Shown: positions 60,817 to 64,000 of the stretch, one piece after another
How positions within the stretch are numbered: position 1 is the first letter of the stretch
How the letters are laid out: each line of letters starts with the position of its first letter
Assembly (NCBI RefSeq): GCF_003674065.1
Contig: NZ_RDBE01000010.1
Span: forward strand, 121,649 to 185,648
Source: Nocardioides mangrovicus
GTDB lineage: Bacteria; Actinomycetota; Actinomycetes; Propionibacteriales; Nocardioidaceae
Direction of reading: 5' to 3'
Length of the DNA stretch: 64,000 nucleotides
Translations under genes and position numbers: made by a program
The notes under the pieces: model-generated
The model's database searches: none
Told to the model about the DNA's origin: nothing
The model's input: only the letters and a program-made list of their open reading frames with translations

Positions 60817-63800
60817 CCCGGGACCGGCCGGGACGGTCCTCGTCGCCAACCGCGGCGAGATCGCCCGCCGGGTGCTGCGCACCGCTCGCACGCTCGGGAT
60901 GCGCACCGTGGCGGTCTACTCCGACCCCGACCGCGCCGCGCCGCACGTGCGCGAGGCCGACGTCGCGGTCCGGCTGGGACCGGGGCCGGCGCGCGAGTCC
61001 TACCTCGACGTCGAGGCGCTGCTCGACGCCGCGCGGCGCACCGGCGCCACCGTGCTCCACCCCGGCTACGGCTTCCTCTCCGAGAGCGCCGATCTCGCCC
61101 AGGCCGTCGAGGCGGCCGGCATCGCCTTCGCCGGACCGACGCCGGAGCAGATCGAGTCCTTCGGCACCAAGCACACCGCCCGCGCGCTGGCCGAGGCCGC
61201 GGGCGTGCCGCTCCTGGCCGGCACGGGGCTGCTGGGCTCGGCCGACGACGCGGTGTGCGCGGCCGAGGACGTGGGTCTGCCGGTGATGCTCAAGGCTACC
61301 GGCGGCGGCGGAGGCATCGGCATGCGCGCCTGCCGCACGGTGGACGACGTCCGCGCGGCCTACGACGCGGTGGTGCGGCAGGCCGAGGCCAGCTTCTCCT
61401 CCGCCGGGGTGTTCCTGGAGCGGCTCGTCGAGCCGGCCCGTCACGTCGAGGTGCAGGTCTTCGGCGACGGACGCGGGCGGGTCGCGGTGATCGGCGACCG
61501 TGACTGCTCGCTGCAGCGCCGTCACCAGAAGGTGATCGAGGAAGCGCCGGCGCCGCTGCTGCCGGCGTCGGTGCGCAGGCAGCTGCACGAGGCCGCGCGG
61601 TCGCTGGGGGAGTCGGTGCGCTACCGCTCCGCCGGCACGATCGAGTTCGTCTACGACCCGGTGCGCGAGGAGGCCTCCTTCTTGGAGGTCAACACCCGGC
61701 TGCAGGTCGAGCACCCGGTCACCGAGCTGGTGCACGACGTCGACCTGGTGGCGCTGATGCTGCAGCTGGCCCGCGACGGCGAGGTGCCCGGCTCGGTGCT
61801 CGAGCGCGACTGGAGCCCGTCGGGCTGGGCCGTGGAGGCCCGCGTGTACGCCGAGGACCCCGACCACGACAGCCGTCCCTCGAGCGGGCTGGTCACCGAG
61901 GCGGTGTTCCCCGGCCAGGGCGCGCCCGCACTGGCCGACGTGCGGGTGGACGGCTGGATCGAGACCGGGCTGGAGGTCTCGCCGTACTACGACCCGCTGC
62001 TGGCCAAGGTGATCGCCGCAGCCCCCACCCGCGACGCCGCCCTCGACCTGCTGCACGAGGCGCTCACCGAGAGTCGCGTGCACGGGGTGGTGACCAACCT
62101 CGGGCTGCTGCGCGGGCTGACCGAGGACCTGCGGCTGCGCAGCGCCAGCCATGCCACCTCGACGCTGGCCAGCACCGCCGACCCCGAGCCGCGCATCGAC
62201 GTGGTGGAGGCCGGCGCGATGACCACCGTGCAGGACCTCCCGGGCCGGATCGGCTACTGGCAGGTCGGGGTGCCGCCGTCGGGGCCGATGGACCCGGTCT
62301 CGCTGCGCGAGGCCAACCTGGCGGTGGGCAACCCGCCGCAGGCTCCGGGGCTCGAGGTCACCGCGACCGGTCCCCGGCTGCGGTTCTCGACGGCGTCGGT
62401 GGTGTGCGTGACCGGGGCGCCCGCGGACGTCCGCGTGGACGACGAGGCGGTGCCGATGTGGCAGCCGGTGGAGGTGCCGGCGGGCTCGGAGCTGGCCATC
62501 GGCACCGCGGAGGGACCCGGCCTGCGGCTCGCGGTGGCGGTGCGCGGCGGCCTGGAGGTGCCGCGCTACCTGGGCAGCTGCTCCACCTTCACCCTGGGCG
62601 GCTTCGGCGGTCACGCCGGCCGGGCGCTGCAGCCCGGCGACGTGCTGCGGCCGGGCTCGCCGGACGCCGACGAGCCGCACCCCTGCCTGCCCGAGGGCGC
62701 CACGCTGGGCCGCATCGGCGGACCGACGCCACCCGAGCGGCGTCCGCACCTGACCTCGCAGTGGCAGCTGGCCGTGACCGAGGGCCCCCACGCGGCACCG
62801 GAGTTCTTCACCCGCGAGGACCTCGAGACCTTCTACGCCACCGACTACGAGGTGCACTTCAACTCCGCGCGCACCGGCGTCCGGCTCATCGGGCCGCGGC
62901 CCCGGTGGGCCCGCGACGACGGCGGCGAGGCCGGGCTGCACCCCTCCAACATCCACGACACCCCGTACGCCGTGGGAGCCGTGGACTTCACCGGCGACAC
63001 CCCGATCATCCTGGGTCCCGACGGCCCCTCGCTGGGCGGCTTCGTGTGCCCGGCCGCCGTCGCCAGCGGCGACCTGTGGAAGCTGGGCCAGCTCCGACCC
63101 GGCGACACCGTGCGCTTCGTGCCGGTGCGCGCGGCCGACGCCCCCGGCCTCGACGAGGCCCGCGCGTCGGCCACCGTGCCGCGACCCGGCGGCGACGGCG
63201 ACGACGGCGTGCTCGGTCGCACCGAGGCCACCGACGCCGACCCGGGCGTCACCTACCGCCGCGACGGCGACGACAACGTGCTGGTCGAGTACGGCGAGCA
63301 GACGCTCGACCTGGGCCTGCGGATGCGCGTCCACGCGCTGATGACCCGCCTGGAGGAGCAGGCTCCCGCCGGCGTGGTGGACCTGACGCCGGGCATCCGC
63401 TCGCTGCAGGTGCACACCGACCCCGACGTGCTGCCCGCCGACCGGCTCACCGGACTGCTGCGCGAGATCGAGGCCGACCTGCCGTCCACCGGCGACCTGG
63501 TCGTGCCCTCCCGCACGGTGCGGCTGCCGCTCTCGTGGGACGACCCGGCCACCCGGCTGGCCATCGAGCGGTACATGACGGGCGTCCGCGACGACGCGCC
63601 CTGGACGCCGTCGAACCTGGAGTTCATCCGCCGCATCAACGGCCTGGACAGCATCGACGACGTGCGCCGCGTGGTCTTCGACGCCAGTTACCTGGTGCTC
63701 GGCCTCGGCGACGTCTACCTGGGCGCCCCGGTGGCCACGCCGCTGGACCCGCGGCACCGGCTGGTGACCACGAAGTACAACCCCGCCCGCACCTGGACCG

Positions 63801-64000
63801 CGGAGAACTCCGTGGGCATCGGCGGGGCGTACCTGTGCGTCTACGGCATGGAGGGCCCCGGCGGCTACCAGTTCGTGGGCCGCACGGTGCAGGTGTGGAA
63901 CCGCTGGCGCCGCGGCGGGCTGTTCGACGCGCAGCCCTGGGCGCTGCGCTTCTTCGACCGCATCGAGTGGTACCCGGTCTCGGCCGAGGAGCTGCTGGAG
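60809..64000 (+). CDS. Urea carboxylase (3' end outside window)
   Basis: This is a partial gene: 1,064 codons read open to the window edge. It is a biotin-dependent ATP enzyme that carboxylates urea (or guanidine) to allophanate (or carboxyguanidine). Biotin carboxylase spans residues 8 to about 450 ([12 protein letters not shown] near 160, [16 protein letters not shown] near 290). A carboxyltransferase AHS2-type domain starts near 465, and an AHS1-type domain from about 820. The C-terminal biotinyl domain should lie beyond 64000. The ATG overlaps UAAP2 by eight bases. Confidence 0.93.
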   Translation, partial: MPDPGPAGTVLVANRGEIARRVLRTARTLGMRTVAVYSDPDRAAPHVREADVAVRLGPGPARESYLDVEALLDAARRTGATVLHPGYGFLSESADLAQAVEAAGIAFAGPTPEQIESFGTKHTARALAEAAGVPLLAGTGLLGSADDAVCAAEDVGLPVMLKATGGGGGIGMRACRTVDDVRAAYDAVVRQAEASFSSAGVFLERLVEPARHVEVQVFGDGRGRVAVIGDRDCSLQRRHQKVIEEAPAPLLPASVRRQLHEAARSLGESVRYRSAGTIEFVYDPVREEASFLEVNTRLQVEHPVTELVHDVDLVALMLQLARDGEVPGSVLERDWSPSGWAVEARVYAEDPDHDSRPSSGLVTEAVFPGQGAPALADVRVDGWIETGLEVSPYYDPLLAKVIAAAPTRDAALDLLHEALTESRVHGVVTNLGLLRGLTEDLRLRSASHATSTLASTADPEPRIDVVEAGAMTTVQDLPGRIGYWQVGVPPSGPMDPVSLREANLAVGNPPQAPGLEVTATGPRLRFSTASVVCVTGAPADVRVDDEAVPMWQPVEVPAGSELAIGTAEGPGLRLAVAVRGGLEVPRYLGSCSTFTLGGFGGHAGRALQPGDVLRPGSPDADEPHPCLPEGATLGRIGGPTPPERRPHLTSQWQLAVTEGPHAAPEFFTREDLETFYATDYEVHFNSARTGVRLIGPRPRWARDDGGEAGLHPSNIHDTPYAVGAVDFTGDTPIILGPDGPSLGGFVCPAAVASGDLWKLGQLRPGDTVRFVPVRAADAPGLDEARASATVPRPGGDGDDGVLGRTEATDADPGVTYRRDGDDNVLVEYGEQTLDLGLRMRVHALMTRLEEQAPAGVVDLTPGIRSLQVHTDPDVLPADRLTGLLREIEADLPSTGDLVVPSRTVRLPLSWDDPATRLAIERYMTGVRDDAPWTPSNLEFIRRINGLDSIDDVRRVVFDASYLVLGLGDVYLGAPVATPLDPRHRLVTTKYNPARTWTAENSVGIGGAYLCVYGMEGPGGYQFVGRTVQVWNRWRRGGLFDAQPWALRFFDRIEWYPVSAEELLE

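Noticed and set aside
60791..63757. 988-codon open frame on the minus strand opposite urea carboxylase
   Set aside because: Mirror frame of a strongly conserved enzyme in very high-GC DNA. Its translation is low-complexity (Ala/Gly/Arg/His/Val) with no recognisable domain.

Overview
The window is a gene-dense, very GC-rich actinobacterial chromosome segment. Gene content points to a Nocardioides-like member of the Propionibacteriales/Nocardioidaceae: a SigK-RskA lipid operon as in mycobacteria, a mycofactocin cluster, a groEL with a GGMGGMDF tail and two CIRCE operators, DUF3263 and LytR_C genes, and a degenerate repeat of the kind I associate with Nocardioides. The genus call is inference. 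I see no rRNA, tRNA, transposase, phage gene or CRISPR array, and no gene-free stretch longer than 300 bases.

Layout. 1-8.5 kb: XPB-type helicase, then a tightly overlapping operon sigK - rskA - FAD oxidoreductase/DUF1365 fusion - two cyclopropane-synthase-like methyltransferases - DUF1295 membrane protein. This is the gene set of the M. tuberculosis Rv0449c-Rv0445c region, with one fusion and one extra methyltransferase. 8.5-15 kb: a hypothetical protein, ArsR + CDF metal efflux, MarR facing an FAD monooxygenase, and small enzymes (methyltransferase, two VOC proteins, an esterase). 15-20 kb: mycofactocin genes mftA-B-C-D-E plus an SDR dehydrogenase, with mftR divergent; no mftF or mftG is visible. 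20-22.7 kb: HD protein, DUF4031, cutC, a small hypothetical, and a GntR regulator.

22.8-43.5 kb holds a dispersed molybdenum-hydroxylase locus. coxS-L-M-G encode a form II (AYRGAGR) CO-dehydrogenase-like enzyme. moxR-coxE-xdhC-GAF regulator form a maturation operon. An APC permease - amidohydrolase - M20 amidase - mocA operon faces a glutamine-synthetase-like gene. Two tandem diguanylate cyclases and an EamA/LysR pair lie between. Together they suggest uptake, hydroxylation and hydrolytic breakdown of a nitrogenous compound; the substrate is unknown. 43.8-52.5 kb: MFS transporter, secreted S53 peptidase, LexA-controlled alkB, GH6 protein, kinase, groEL, ATP-grasp and MpaB-type oxygenase. 52.8-56.4 kb: thrC behind a SAM-I riboswitch with a MoaD/ThiS protein, otsB, LytR_C and DUF3263. 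56.5-64 kb: a Gfo/Idh/MocA oxidoreductase and a urea-carboxylase operon (permease, UAAP1, UAAP2, urea carboxylase) that runs off the end of the window.

Two features cut across the window. Many genes have a TANNNT -10 element exactly 6-8 nt before the start codon, implying leaderless mRNAs. Several families of intergenic palindromes recur. One is a 59-60 nt element with TAGTCC...GGACTA ends that twice supplies gene stop codons and once (a diverged copy) sits in frame inside xdhC.
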